NCBI GenBank assembly: GCA_012026885.1
Contig: VEPL01000025.1
Coordinates: 170,585 to 234,584, forward strand
DNA length: 64,000 nt
Direction: 5' to 3'
Source of the DNA: Betaproteobacteria bacterium
GTDB lineage: Bacteria > Pseudomonadota > Gammaproteobacteria > Burkholderiales > Rhodocyclaceae
Positions within the stretch are counted from its first letter, which is position 1. Each line of letters begins with the position of its first letter. A program made the translations under genes and the position numbers. Positions 42,758 to 51,592 of this stretch are shown piece by piece. The notes beneath the pieces were generated by a model that searched no databases, was not told where the DNA came from, and saw nothing but the letters and a program-made list of their open reading frames with translations.

Positions 42758-43738
42758 TCAGCGGAAGAAGCGCGCCGGACCGCTGGAGGTCTGGTTGCTC
42801 GGACTGTTGCTGCCGTGGATGTTGGTATGGCAGTTGGCGCAGGCGCGCGCCTGGCCCATGCCGGGACCGATGTTGGTGCTGATCGCGTTGGGCATGCCGG
42901 TGCGCGTGCCGGCCATGTTGCCGGGGTGGGCGGAGCTTCCGTGGCACTGCTGGCACAGGAAGGGCATGCGCGTCTTGAGCATCGCCTCGGCCGTCGTGCC
43001 GTGCGGGTTGTGGCAGTTGCCGCAGTTTTCCGTGACCGGCTGGTGGTTATGCACGAATGGGCCGCGCTTCTCCGCGTGGCACAGGTAGCAGGTGTCGTTG
43101 ACCGTGTCCTTGACCAGCATCTTCGGGCCGGGCGAGCCGTGCGCGTTGTGGCAGTCCGAGCAGGTCATCTTGCCTTCCGGGATCGGATGGTGCGACGGCT
43201 TGTTGGCATCGGCGCGCTGCTGCTTGTGGCAGGTGTAGCAGACATCGGGCTGCGCACGCTTGTCGCGCACCTTGTCATGGCCGGTGTGCACCTGGTGGCA
43301 GTTCGTGCAGGCCACGTTGCGCGCAGCATGCAGGCTGGTGTTCCAGTTCATGTGCTTGCCGCCCTGGTGGCAGTCGAAGCACACCTTGCTCTTCTGCTCC
43401 GCGGTCAACTTGGAATTGGCGCCGAAATTGCGGTCGGTCGCCGGACGGACCTGGACTTCCTCCGGCTTGTCGCCGTGCGCCTTGCTCTCGCCGTGACAGG
43501 TGATGCAGGTCGGCGTACGCGCGTCACTGGCGACGCCATGCTTGGTCTTGGCGATCGAGAGGACGGGCTTGACCTCGTTCTCGTCGTGGCAACGCGTACA
43601 TTGCGCGTCGTCTTTGTAGATGACGTCCTTGTTGGCGGCGACCGGCAACTTGCTCTCTGCGGCGGACACGGTCATCCCGAGTCCGGCGGCGAGCACGATG
43701 AGACCGGCGAGCGCACCCCTGCGCAGCATGTGCTTCAT
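42758..43738 (-). CDS. DmsE/MtrA-family decaheme c-type cytochrome
   Basis: The 326-residue periplasmic cytochrome inserts into the MtrB-type porin as an electron wire. A signal peptide ends at VSA (about residue 26). Ten CXXCH motifs are readable in order: CTRCH, CITCH, CFDCH, CTNCH, CYTCH, CSDCH, CYLCH, CGNCH, CQQCH and CANCH. Length and heme count match MtrA, DmsE and PioA. It lies 13-18 bases from the porin gene downstream. No outer-surface MtrC/OmcA-like cytochrome is present in the window, as in Fe(II)-oxidising MtoAB/PioAB systems. Confidence 0.93.
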   Translation of the reverse strand: MKHMLRRGALAGLIVLAAGLGMTVSAAESKLPVAANKDVIYKDDAQCTRCHDENEVKPVLSIAKTKHGVASDARTPTCITCHGESKAHGDKPEEVQVRPATDRNFGANSKLTAEQKSKVCFDCHQGGKHMNWNTSLHAARNVACTNCHQVHTGHDKVRDKRAQPDVCYTCHKQQRADANKPSHHPIPEGKMTCSDCHNAHGSPGPKMLVKDTVNDTCYLCHAEKRGPFVHNHQPVTENCGNCHNPHGTTAEAMLKTRMPFLCQQCHGSSAHPGNMAGTRTGMPNAISTNIGPGMGQARACANCHTNIHGSNSPSNQTSSGPARFFR

Positions 43739-43763
43739 GGTGATTCCCCCTGTTAAAACTGGA

Positions 43764-44105
43764 TCAGCGGCTCAAAATCCACTTCACGACGGCCTTGATT
43801 TCCTCGTCATCCTTGGTCTTGAGCGGCTCGTGGTCTTCCTTCTTGCCCTTGATCTCGACCTTCTCGAAGGTGGTGATGCGCTTGTAGAACTTGGCTTCGA
43901 TATCGGGCTTGTCGCGGTTCTTCTCGGCGATTTCCTTGTAGGTTGGGCCGTCCTTGGGCTTGTCCTCGGCATGGCAGCGGAAGCAGTTGCTTTTCTTCAT
44001 CAGCGACTTGACTTCACTATCGCTGAGGGCGCTGGCGCTGCCCGCACCAAGAAGCAGGAGGGCGCAGATGCCAACGGTGGCCGGGGCTTTGACAAACTTG
44101 TTCAC
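43764..44105 (-). CDS. Periplasmic monoheme cytochrome c, first gene of the MtrAB-type operon
   Basis: The product is 113 residues from a GTG start. The signal peptide ends near SASA (about residue 26) and one heme site, CFRCH, lies near residue 41. It is paralogous to the cytochrome at 39164 but much richer in Lys (KKEDHEPLKTKDDEEIKA), giving a strongly basic surface. Small basic cytochromes often shuttle electrons across the periplasm between inner-membrane and outer-membrane multiheme complexes; that role is inferred here. A perfect FNR palindrome overlaps its ribosome site. Confidence 0.87.
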   Translation of the reverse strand: MNKFVKAPATVGICALLLLGAGSASALSDSEVKSLMKKSNCFRCHAEDKPKDGPTYKEIAEKNRDKPDIEAKFYKRITTFEKVEIKGKKEDHEPLKTKDDEEIKAVVKWILSR

Positions 44106-44108
44106 GGC

Positions 44109-44122
44109 TTGATCTCCATCAA
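44109..44122 (-). promoter_or_regulatory. Perfect FNR palindrome overlapping a ribosome binding site
   Basis: On the minus strand TTGAT-ggag-ATCAA matches the FNR consensus at all ten positions. It ends 3 bases before the GTG start of the monoheme cytochrome gene, and its spacer GGAG is also the only Shine-Dalgarno sequence. This position is downstream of any normal promoter, so it would suit repression or unusual translational control better than activation. Confidence 0.6.
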
Positions 44123-44294
44123 ATTTTGGAAAGCTTTGCGGGCCGGATGCTAACTCGATTTGGCCCTGAAGTCCTTGTGGAATATCGCGGGAACGGCATG
44201 TTTCGCTGGCGAAATCGATTACGGTTAATGAAACCCCTTGTTTATTAATGGCGCTTCAACGAATTGCATTGTGGCATTATGACTTTTGCATGTT

Positions 44295-44331
44295 GCCAAA
44301 AAGAGACACCCCGGCTTGCCGGGGTGTCTTC
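44295..44331 (-). terminator. Rho-independent terminator of sodB
   Basis: AGACACCCCGGC, a short TTG loop and CCGGGGTGTCT form a strong stem. On the minus strand it is followed by CTTTTTGG. It lies about 42 bases after the sodB stop. Confidence 0.93.
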
Positions 44332-44372
44332 TGCTGGGGCGAAGCGGGCGCCCCGATGGCCAATCGCTGTGG

Positions 44373-44957
44373 TCAGGCGAAGTTGGCTTCGGCGAACGAC
44401 CAGTTGACCAGGTTGTTGAGGAAGGTCTCGACGAACTTCGGGCGCAGGTTGCGGTAATCGATGTAGTAGGCGTGTTCCCAGACATCGATGCAGAGCAGGG
44501 CCTTGTCGCCGGTGGTCAGCGGAGTGCCGGCGGCACCCATGTTGACGATGTCGACCGAACCGTCGGCCTTCTTGACCAGCCAGGTCCAGCCCGAGCCGAA
44601 GTTGCCGACGGCGGAAGCCTGGAAGGCTTTCTTGAATTCGTCGAGCGAGCCCCACTTCTTGTCGATGGCTGCCGCCAGCGCGCCGATCGGGGCGCCGCCG
44701 CCGTTTGGCTTCAGGCAATTCCAGAAGAAGGTGTGGTTCCAGACCTGGGCGGCGTTGTTGTAGACGCCGCCGGCCGGGGCCTTCTTGACGATGGCTTCGA
44801 GTTCGAGGTTCTCGTATTCGGTGCCCTTGATCAGGTTGTTGAGGTTAACCACATAGGCGTTGTGGTGCTTGCTGTAGTGGTAATCAAAGGTTTCGGCCGA
44901 CATGTGCGGGACGAGGGCGTCCTTGGCGAAGGGCAGCGGGGGCAGTTGATGTTCCAT
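44373..44957 (-). CDS. sodB: Superoxide dismutase [Fe]
   Basis: This cytoplasmic iron superoxide dismutase has 194 residues and the usual length. The metal ligands are visible: His in FDYHYSKHHNAYV near residue 27, His in AAQVWNHTFFW near residue 74, and the Asp and His of DVWEHAYYIDYRN near residues 157-161. The Gln-containing AAAAQVWNH pattern and GGAPIG point to the Fe type. It is monocistronic, with its own terminator, between xseA and the cytochrome operon. Confidence 0.97.
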   Translation of the reverse strand: MEHQLPPLPFAKDALVPHMSAETFDYHYSKHHNAYVVNLNNLIKGTEYENLELEAIVKKAPAGGVYNNAAQVWNHTFFWNCLKPNGGGAPIGALAAAIDKKWGSLDEFKKAFQASAVGNFGSGWTWLVKKADGSVDIVNMGAAGTPLTTGDKALLCIDVWEHAYYIDYRNLRPKFVETFLNNLVNWSFAEANFA

Positions 44958-44999
44958 TGTGTTTTCTCCGTTGTCTGAGTGAGGGGTAAAGGAAAAATT

Positions 45000-46346
45000 C
45001 TATTGGGCTTCTTCCGGCGCGACAACCTGGGTGACCGAGACGGCGGCTGTGCCGCGGGCAAGGGCCAGATTGAGGGAATCGCCGCAGGCGAGGGTGGCAG
45101 CATCACGCACTGCCCGACCGTCGGCCGTGAAGGCGATGGCATAGCCGCGGCGAAGCACGGCCTGCGGGTCCAGTTGGATCAGACCAAGGTCCAGCGCATT
45201 TAGTTTCCCGCTGCGCCGCATTTGGTCGACCCGGGCGGCGCGCGCGAGGCGACCCTGCAGGTCGCGCAGGGCGGTGACGCCTGCTGCGGCATCCGGCCGG
45301 GAATGTCGCTGGCGGTGCGCGAGCGAGGCCAGCCGGACCGTGCCCTGGTCGCGCACGAGCCGGACGGCGCGGTTCAGGCGGGATGCGAGCAGGGCGATTC
45401 CTTCGCGACGTTCGCGCAGGCGTTCGGCCGGATGGCGGATGCGCGTGGCCAGCCAGTCGAGCGTCTGGGCGCGCCCGGCAATCTGCCGCTCGATCTGCCG
45501 CATGGCCTGTCGCTGCAGGTTGTCAAGGCGTGCCAGCAGCGCGTCGCGGTCGGGGGTCGCCAGCTCGGCCGCAGCCGTGGGCGTCGGGGCGCGCACGTCG
45601 GCCGCGAAATCGGCGATGGTGAAATCGGTTTCGTGGCCAACCCCGGATATGACGGGCAGCCGGCTGGCTCGGATGGCGCGGGCGACAGCTTCGTCGTTGA
45701 ATGCCCACAGGTCCTCGAGGCTGCCGCCGCCGCGACAAAGGATGATTGCCGCGCAGTCGCCGGCGGCGGCGGCGGTGACGGCCGCGGCGATGCGCAGGCC
45801 GGCGCCGTCGCCCTGGACAGGCGCCGGATGGATGTCGATGCGGATGTGGGGTGCCCGGCGGCGGAGCGTAGCGATGACGTCGCGCAAGGCGGCTGCCTGC
45901 AGGCTGGTGACGATGGCAAGGGCTTGCGGAAACGCAGGCAGGGGGCGCTTGTCGCCGGCAGCGAAGAGGCCCTCGGCTTCCAGCCTGGCCTTGAGCCGCA
46001 GGAAACGCTCATAGAGGTCGCCCTGGCCCGCTTGCCGCATGCCTTCCACGGCCAGCTGGAATTCGCCGCGTGCCTCGTAGAACGAAACCAGCGCCCGCAC
46101 TTCCACCTTCTGGCCATTTTCGGGGCGCCAGCCCAGTGTTTGGGCGCGGCTGCGCCACATCACGCAGCGCGCCTGGGCGTCAGCGTCCTTCAGCGTGAAA
46201 TAGACGTGTCCCGAGGCGGCGAAAGTCAGGTTGCTGATTTCGCCGCCGACCCAGCACAGCGGAAACGACGCCTCGAGCGCCTCGCGGACACGCCGGCAGA
46301 GGGCGGAAACGCTGACGATATCGGCGGGTGTGGCGGGCGAGGGCAT
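45000..46346 (-). CDS. xseA: Exodeoxyribonuclease VII large subunit
   Basis: XseA with XseB degrades single-stranded DNA. The 448-residue protein has the N-terminal OB-fold (CWVGGEISNLTFAASGHVYFTLKD, in parts), the catalytic-domain stretches AAALRDVIATLRRR and ILCRGGGSLEDLWAFND, and SGVGHETDFTIADFAAD near residue 240. A long coiled-coil-like segment and the C-terminal DPQAVLRRGYAI follow. All are family hallmarks. No xseB is adjacent. The ATG at 46346 gives the usual N terminus. Confidence 0.96.
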   Translation of the reverse strand: MPSPATPADIVSVSALCRRVREALEASFPLCWVGGEISNLTFAASGHVYFTLKDADAQARCVMWRSRAQTLGWRPENGQKVEVRALVSFYEARGEFQLAVEGMRQAGQGDLYERFLRLKARLEAEGLFAAGDKRPLPAFPQALAIVTSLQAAALRDVIATLRRRAPHIRIDIHPAPVQGDGAGLRIAAAVTAAAAGDCAAIILCRGGGSLEDLWAFNDEAVARAIRASRLPVISGVGHETDFTIADFAADVRAPTPTAAAELATPDRDALLARLDNLQRQAMRQIERQIAGRAQTLDWLATRIRHPAERLRERREGIALLASRLNRAVRLVRDQGTVRLASLAHRQRHSRPDAAAGVTALRDLQGRLARAARVDQMRRSGKLNALDLGLIQLDPQAVLRRGYAIAFTADGRAVRDAATLACGDSLNLALARGTAAVSVTQVVAPEEAQ

Positions 46347-46483
46347 CCGGTGATTCTACTCCGGCCCGGCATCCGGGTGCAGCCGGCCGGCGCCGGAAAC
46401 GGGATGCCTAATTTATCGGCAGCGCAGGCGGAAGTCTTTGTCGGCGCCGTTTGCGATGGGTTGATGACAGCAAGTGCACAGGT

Positions 46484-46506
46484 TTATCCACAGGAATTGG
46501 GGATAA
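46484..46506. promoter_or_regulatory. Pair of inverted DnaA-box-like sequences
   Basis: TTATCCACA at 46484-46492 is a perfect DnaA box. Five bases on, TGGGGATAA at 46498-46506 is an inverted box with 8 of 9 matches (TTATCCCCA on the other strand). They lie in the 234-base divergent gap between xseA and the exbB-lpxK-kdsB operon, 75-97 bases before exbB. Confidence 0.5.
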
Positions 46507-46580
46507 GGATGGCACTGCCGGGCTTGCCGCGGACGGGGGGCATAGGCAGAATGACGGGCTGAAATCAGGGAGGCTCTCCA

Positions 46581-47186
46581 GTGTTCGCAATCATCCAGGC
46601 CGCCGGTTGGCCCATCTGGCCGCTGCTGCTGGCCTCCATCATCTCCGTTGCACTGATCATCGAGCGCCTGGTCGCGCTGCGCCGCGCCAAAGTCGCCCCG
46701 CCCGGCCTGCTCCAGCGCGCGGTCGGTGAATTCAAGCGAGGTGCCGACAACAGCCGCATGCTCGACGAGCTCGAGCGCCATTCGCCGCTCGGTCGCGTCC
46801 TTGCTGCCGGCCTGCGCAACGTCGGCAGTTCGCGCGAGGTGATGAAGGAGTCTATCGAGGAAGCGGGCGCCGCGGTGACCCACGAATTGAGCCGCTACCT
46901 GACCACGCTCGGCACCATTGCCTCGATCAGCCCGTTGATGGGCCTGTTCGGTACCGTCGTCGGCATGATCGAGATTTTCGGCTCGCAGGCGCCGGGCACC
47001 GGCAACCCGCAACAGCTGGCGCACGGCATCTCGATCGCCCTCTACAACACGGGCTTCGGCATCTTCATCGCGATCCCGAGCATGATCTTCTGGCGCCACT
47101 TCCGTGCGCTGGTCGACGGCTTCGTCGTGGAGATGGAGCAGCAGGCGATCCGCCTCGTCGAATACATGCATGGCGACCGGAAGTAG
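46581..47186 (+). CDS. exbB: ExbB/TolQ-type proton channel protein
   Basis: ExbB and ExbD form the proton-driven motor that energises TonB- or Tol-linked outer-membrane processes. The 201 residues contain an N-terminal transmembrane helix, a cytoplasmic loop and the family's C-terminal pair of helices with LGTIASISPLMGLFGTVVGM and ALYNTGFGIFIAIPSMI near residues 112-170. The start is GTG 46581 after AGGGAGG. It leads a compact operon with exbD (3-base gap), lpxK, a Trm112 gene and kdsB. The link to lipid A/KDO genes is common in betaproteobacteria. Confidence 0.92.
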   Translation: MFAIIQAAGWPIWPLLLASIISVALIIERLVALRRAKVAPPGLLQRAVGEFKRGADNSRMLDELERHSPLGRVLAAGLRNVGSSREVMKESIEEAGAAVTHELSRYLTTLGTIASISPLMGLFGTVVGMIEIFGSQAPGTGNPQQLAHGISIALYNTGFGIFIAIPSMIFWRHFRALVDGFVVEMEQQAIRLVEYMHGDRK

Positions 47187-47189
47187 GCG

Positions 47190-47609
47190 ATGAACTTCCA
47201 GCGCGGACGCAGCCGTGAGGAACCGGAAATCAACCTGATTCCGATGATCGACGTGTTGCTGGTCATCATCATCTTCCTGATGCTGACCACGACCTATTCG
47301 AAATTCTCGGGGCTCGAGATCAACCTGCCGACAGCGGATGCCAGCAAGCAGGCGGAGCAGCCGAACGAGATCGACGTTGCGGTCACGGCCAGCGGCCAGA
47401 TACTGGTCAACAAGTCGGCGCTGGCGGCAGCCGATGTCCGTTCCATTGCCGACGGGCTGCGCCGGGCGGCGGGGTCGCGCCAGGATCCGGTCATCGTCAT
47501 CAATGCCGATGCCAAGGCCACCCACCAGAGCGTCGTCGATGTCATGCAGGCCGCACAGAGCGCGGGCTACCCGCATATTTCCTTTGCGACGCAGGCGCCC
47601 GCGCGCTGA
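47190..47609 (+). CDS. exbD: ExbD/TolR-type proton channel protein
   Basis: This is the ExbD partner of the upstream ExbB: 139 residues with a short cytoplasmic N terminus, one membrane helix NLIPMIDVLLVIIIFLML (residues 16-33) carrying the essential Asp of MIDV, and a periplasmic domain ending VMQAAQSAGYPHISFAT. It starts 3 bases after exbB and stops 6 bases before lpxK. Confidence 0.93.
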   Translation: MNFQRGRSREEPEINLIPMIDVLLVIIIFLMLTTTYSKFSGLEINLPTADASKQAEQPNEIDVAVTASGQILVNKSALAAADVRSIADGLRRAAGSRQDPVIVINADAKATHQSVVDVMQAAQSAGYPHISFATQAPAR

Positions 47610-47615
47610 TCGACG

Positions 47616-48608
47616 ATGATCGCGCGCTGGCTGCAGCGTTCCTGGTTTCAACGCCGGCTGACGCCGGCGTTGTCGCTTCTGCTCCCGTTCAGCGGCCTGT
47701 TCGGGCTGGCGGCGGCGCGCAACCGGCGTACCCAGGGCCAACGCCTGCCCGTGCCTGTCATCGTGATCGGCAACCTGACCGTCGGCGGCGCCGGCAAGAC
47801 TCCCCTGGCCATCGCCCTGGCTGCCGCCCTGGTGGCCCGCGGTTGGCGCCCCGGCATCGTCAGCCGCGGCTACGGCGGGGACAACGCGCGGCCGCGGCCA
47901 GTCGATGCCGCGGCGACGGCTGCGGCCGTCGGCGACGAGCCGCTGCTGATCGCGCGCCGCACGGGCTGTCCAGTCTATGTCGGCCGCGACCGGGTTGGCG
48001 CCGGCCGGGCGCTGTTGGCCGGGCATCCCGAAGTCGACGTGCTGCTTTGCGATGACGGCCTGCAGCACTACCGGCTGGCGCGCGATGTCGAGGTTGCCGT
48101 CTTCGACGGGCGTGGCGCCGGCAATGGCTGTCTCTTGCCGGCCGGTCCGCTGCGCGAGCCATTGGCCCGGCTGGCTGCGGTCGACGCCGTGATTTGCCAT
48201 GATTCCCCGCCACTGGCCGTGCCGCCGGCGGTGCCGGCATTCGCGATGCGCCTGCGTCCCGGCGACTTCTACCGGCTCGGCGATCCCGAGCAGACCTGTG
48301 TCGCGGCGGCACTGGCCGGACGTGAATTGCACGCGCTGGCAGGGATCGGCGACCCCGAGCGCTTCTTCAGGACGCTCGAGGGGATGGGTCTGGCGATCGT
48401 GCGCCATCCCTTTCCCGATCACCACGCCTATGCGGCTGCCGATCTCGCCGTGGCCGATACGGGCGTACTGCTGATGACCGAGAAGGATGCAGTAAAATGC
48501 GCCGGACTGACGACGGGCGAAGCCTGGGTCCTGCCTGTCGAGGCCGAGCTGCCGCCGGCCTTCATCGAACTCGTTTTGGAGAAAATCCGTGGACGCAAGG
48601 CTGCTTGA
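47616..48608 (+). CDS. lpxK: Tetraacyldisaccharide 4'-kinase
   Basis: LpxK phosphorylates the 4' position of the lipid A precursor at the inner membrane. The 330-residue protein shows the P-loop [17 protein letters not shown] near residue 52, SRGYGG near residue 84 and the switch region [15 protein letters not shown] near residue 145. All are standard. Its end overlaps the Trm112-like gene by 20 bases, so it belongs to the exbB-kdsB operon. Confidence 0.95.
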   Translation: MIARWLQRSWFQRRLTPALSLLLPFSGLFGLAAARNRRTQGQRLPVPVIVIGNLTVGGAGKTPLAIALAAALVARGWRPGIVSRGYGGDNARPRPVDAAATAAAVGDEPLLIARRTGCPVYVGRDRVGAGRALLAGHPEVDVLLCDDGLQHYRLARDVEVAVFDGRGAGNGCLLPAGPLREPLARLAAVDAVICHDSPPLAVPPAVPAFAMRLRPGDFYRLGDPEQTCVAAALAGRELHALAGIGDPERFFRTLEGMGLAIVRHPFPDHHAYAAADLAVADTGVLLMTEKDAVKCAGLTTGEAWVLPVEAELPPAFIELVLEKIRGRKAA

Positions 48609-48765
48609 TATCCTCGTCTGCCCGGTTTGCAAGGGCAATCTCGAATACCGCAAGGCGGAGCAGGAGCTGGTCTGCAAGCCGTGCCGCCTGGCCTACCCGG
48701 TCCGCGACGACATTCCCGTCATGCTCGAGGACGAGGCCCGCCAGCTTCCCGCCGACGGGCAGTAA
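48589..48765 (+). CDS. Trm112-family zinc-ribbon protein
   Basis: A 58-residue protein starting at GTG 48589, inside the end of lpxK. It carries two Cys pairs, CPVC near residue 12 and CKPC near residue 30, and [13 protein letters not shown] near residue 36, the pattern of the YcaR/Trm112 family found between lpxK and kdsB in many proteobacteria. Its role is unclear; relatives activate methyltransferases. The stop overlaps the kdsB start (TAATG). Confidence 0.93.
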   Translation: MDARLLDILVCPVCKGNLEYRKAEQELVCKPCRLAYPVRDDIPVMLEDEARQLPADGQ

Positions 48766-49550
48766 TGACCGGCGTCGCCTTCAAGGTCGTCATCCCGGCC
48801 CGCTACGCCTCCACGCGCCTGCCGGCGAAACCCCTGCTCGACCTCGGCGGAAAGCCGATGGTCGTGCGCGTCGCCGAGCGTGCGCGCCTGGCGGGGCCCG
48901 AGGAAATCTGGGTGGCGACCGACCATCCCGAGGTGCGTGCAGCGGCCGAGGCGCACGAGGTCGCCGCGCTGATGACCCGCAGCGATCATCCGACAGGCAC
49001 CGACCGCCTGGCCGAGGTTGTGGCCCAACGCGGCTGGGGCGGCGACACGATCGTCGTGAACGTGCAGGGCGACGAGCCGCTGATCGAGCCGGAAGTCATC
49101 GTCCAGACGGCCCGCCAACTCGCCGCCAGCGGTGCCGACATCGCGACCGTGGCCCATCCCATCACCGATGCGGCCGATTTCTTCAACCCGAACGTGGTCA
49201 AGGTGGTTTGCCGGGCCGACGGCGATGCTGCCTATTTCTCGCGCGCACCGGTGCCGTACGCCCGCGACCACTTCGCCCGCGAGGGCGGTGGCGAAACCCT
49301 GCCGGCCGGGTTGCCCGCATACCGCCATGTCGGCCTCTACGCCTATCGGGCGAGCTTTTTGAAGGCCTACGCCGGGTTGACCGTGGCACCGACCGAGCAG
49401 TTCGAGGCGCTCGAGCAGCTGCGCGCGCTGTGGCACGGTTACCGGATCAGCGTGGCGCTCATCGATTCGGCACCGGCCCCCGGCGTCGATACGCCGGCCG
49501 ATGCCGAAAGAATGCGCAAACTGTTTGACCGGGCCGGAAATAGCAGGTAA
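48765..49550 (+). CDS. kdsB: 3-deoxy-manno-octulosonate cytidylyltransferase
   Basis: KdsB activates KDO as CMP-KDO for lipopolysaccharide inner-core synthesis. The 261 residues include the nucleotidyltransferase start [27 protein letters not shown] near residue 45, [11 protein letters not shown] near residue 98 and [12 protein letters not shown] near residue 187. The ATG at 48765 shares a base with the upstream stop. It is the last gene of the exbB-exbD-lpxK-trm112 series; 84 bases follow before adk. Confidence 0.96.
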   Translation: MTGVAFKVVIPARYASTRLPAKPLLDLGGKPMVVRVAERARLAGPEEIWVATDHPEVRAAAEAHEVAALMTRSDHPTGTDRLAEVVAQRGWGGDTIVVNVQGDEPLIEPEVIVQTARQLAASGADIATVAHPITDAADFFNPNVVKVVCRADGDAAYFSRAPVPYARDHFAREGGGETLPAGLPAYRHVGLYAYRASFLKAYAGLTVAPTEQFEALEQLRALWHGYRISVALIDSAPAPGVDTPADAERMRKLFDRAGNSR

Positions 49551-50288
<738 letters not shown>

Positions 50289-50301
50289 CGAAAGCCAAAG
50301 G

Positions 50302-51561
50302 GTGACGGCACGCAACGCCTTCTACGCACAGTCGGGGGGCGTTACTGCCGTCATCAATGCCACCGCCTGCGGCCTGATCCAGGCGGCACGGCGTCATCCG
50401 GACAGGATCGGCAAGGTCTTCGCCGGGCGCGACGGCATCATTGGCGCGCTGACCGAGGATCTCATCGACACCAGCTGCGAGTCCGATGCGGCGATCGCGG
50501 CGTTGCGGCATACCCCGGGCGGGGCCTTCGGCTCATGTCGCTACAAGCTCAAGGGCATCGACCAGCATCGCGCCCAGTACGAGCGCCTGATCGAGGTCTT
50601 CCGGGCGCACGATATCGGCTATTTCTTCTACAACGGCGGCAACGATTCGATGGACACCGCGTGGAAGGTGTCGCAGATCGCCGGTGCGCTGGGCTATCCG
50701 CTAACCTGCGTCGGGATTCCCAAGACGGTCGATAACGACCTGCCGCACACCGACTGCTGCCCGGGATTCGGGTCGGTTGCCAAGTATGTCGCCACCTCGA
50801 TCCGCGAGGCCGGTTACGACGTGGCCTCGATGGCGCGCACCTCGACCAAGATCTTCGTGCTCGAGGTCATGGGGCGCCACGCCGGCTGGATCACCGCCGC
50901 CTGCGGACTGGCTTCCGAGGGCGCCGGCGAGCCGCCGCATATCCTGCTTTTCCCGGAGATTCCCTTCGAGCCGGAACGTTTTCTCGCCCGTGTCGACGAA
51001 TGCGTGCGCCGTTACGGCTACTGCACGGTGGCGGTCTCGGAGGGGTTGTGCGACGCCGGCGGCCGGCTGATCGCCGATTCCGGGAGCCGCGATGCCTTCG
51101 GCCACGCGCAACTGGGTGGTGTCGGCCAGGTCGTTGCCCAGTTGATCAAGGACAAGCTGGGCCACAAGTACCACTGGGCGCTGGCCGATTACCTGCAGCG
51201 TTCGGCACGCCATCTCGCGTCGCGTACCGATGTCGAGCAGGCATACGCGCTCGGCGTTGCTGCGGTCGACCTCGCCCTGCAGGGGAAAAACGCGGTGATG
51301 GCCACCATCCGCCGCCTTGCGGATGCGCCCTACCGTTGGGAAATCGGCGAGGCGCCGCTCGCCGAGGTCGCCAACGTCGAGCGCAAGATGCCGCGCGAGT
51401 TCATTTCGGACGACGGTTTCCACATAACCGCTGCCTGCCGTACCTATCTGCAGCCCTTGATCGACGGCGAGGATCCGCCGCCTTATCGCAACGGCCTGCC
51501 GGACTATGTGAGAATGCGCGGTTCAGCCGTAAAGAAAAAATTGGGGACTTACACGATTTGA
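50302..51561 (+). CDS. pfp: Pyrophosphate-dependent 6-phosphofructokinase
   Basis: The 419-residue enzyme interconverts fructose 6-phosphate and fructose 1,6-bisphosphate with pyrophosphate in place of ATP. The binding motif GGNDSMDT near residue 112 has Asn where ATP enzymes have Gly-Asp-Gly-type residues, and [12 protein letters not shown] near residue 140 carries the Lys of PPi-specific forms. MGRHAGWI near residue 190 binds sugar phosphate. The start is GTG 50302. Being reversible, it fits gluconeogenesis as well as glycolysis. It lies 13 bases after adk and 31 before the H+-PPase gene. Confidence 0.94.
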   Translation: MTARNAFYAQSGGVTAVINATACGLIQAARRHPDRIGKVFAGRDGIIGALTEDLIDTSCESDAAIAALRHTPGGAFGSCRYKLKGIDQHRAQYERLIEVFRAHDIGYFFYNGGNDSMDTAWKVSQIAGALGYPLTCVGIPKTVDNDLPHTDCCPGFGSVAKYVATSIREAGYDVASMARTSTKIFVLEVMGRHAGWITAACGLASEGAGEPPHILLFPEIPFEPERFLARVDECVRRYGYCTVAVSEGLCDAGGRLIADSGSRDAFGHAQLGGVGQVVAQLIKDKLGHKYHWALADYLQRSARHLASRTDVEQAYALGVAAVDLALQGKNAVMATIRRLADAPYRWEIGEAPLAEVANVERKMPREFISDDGFHITAACRTYLQPLIDGEDPPPYRNGLPDYVRMRGSAVKKKLGTYTI

Positions 51562-51592
51562 TGCTGGTTTTTTTCAAGGAGGAGGGGAGTCG

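Noticed and set aside
46413..48677. A 754-residue minus-strand frame across exbB-exbD-lpxK
   Set aside because: It has no domains and covers three genes with strong family motifs and coupled starts on the plus strand.
51270..51290. GCTGCGGTCGAC in pfp, and the similar stretch at 48175 in lpxK, as further dispersed repeat copies
   Set aside because: The core is present, but the GGAAAA block and the A-rich GGGC tail are not, and the sequence is explained by codons for Ala-Ala-Val-Asp.
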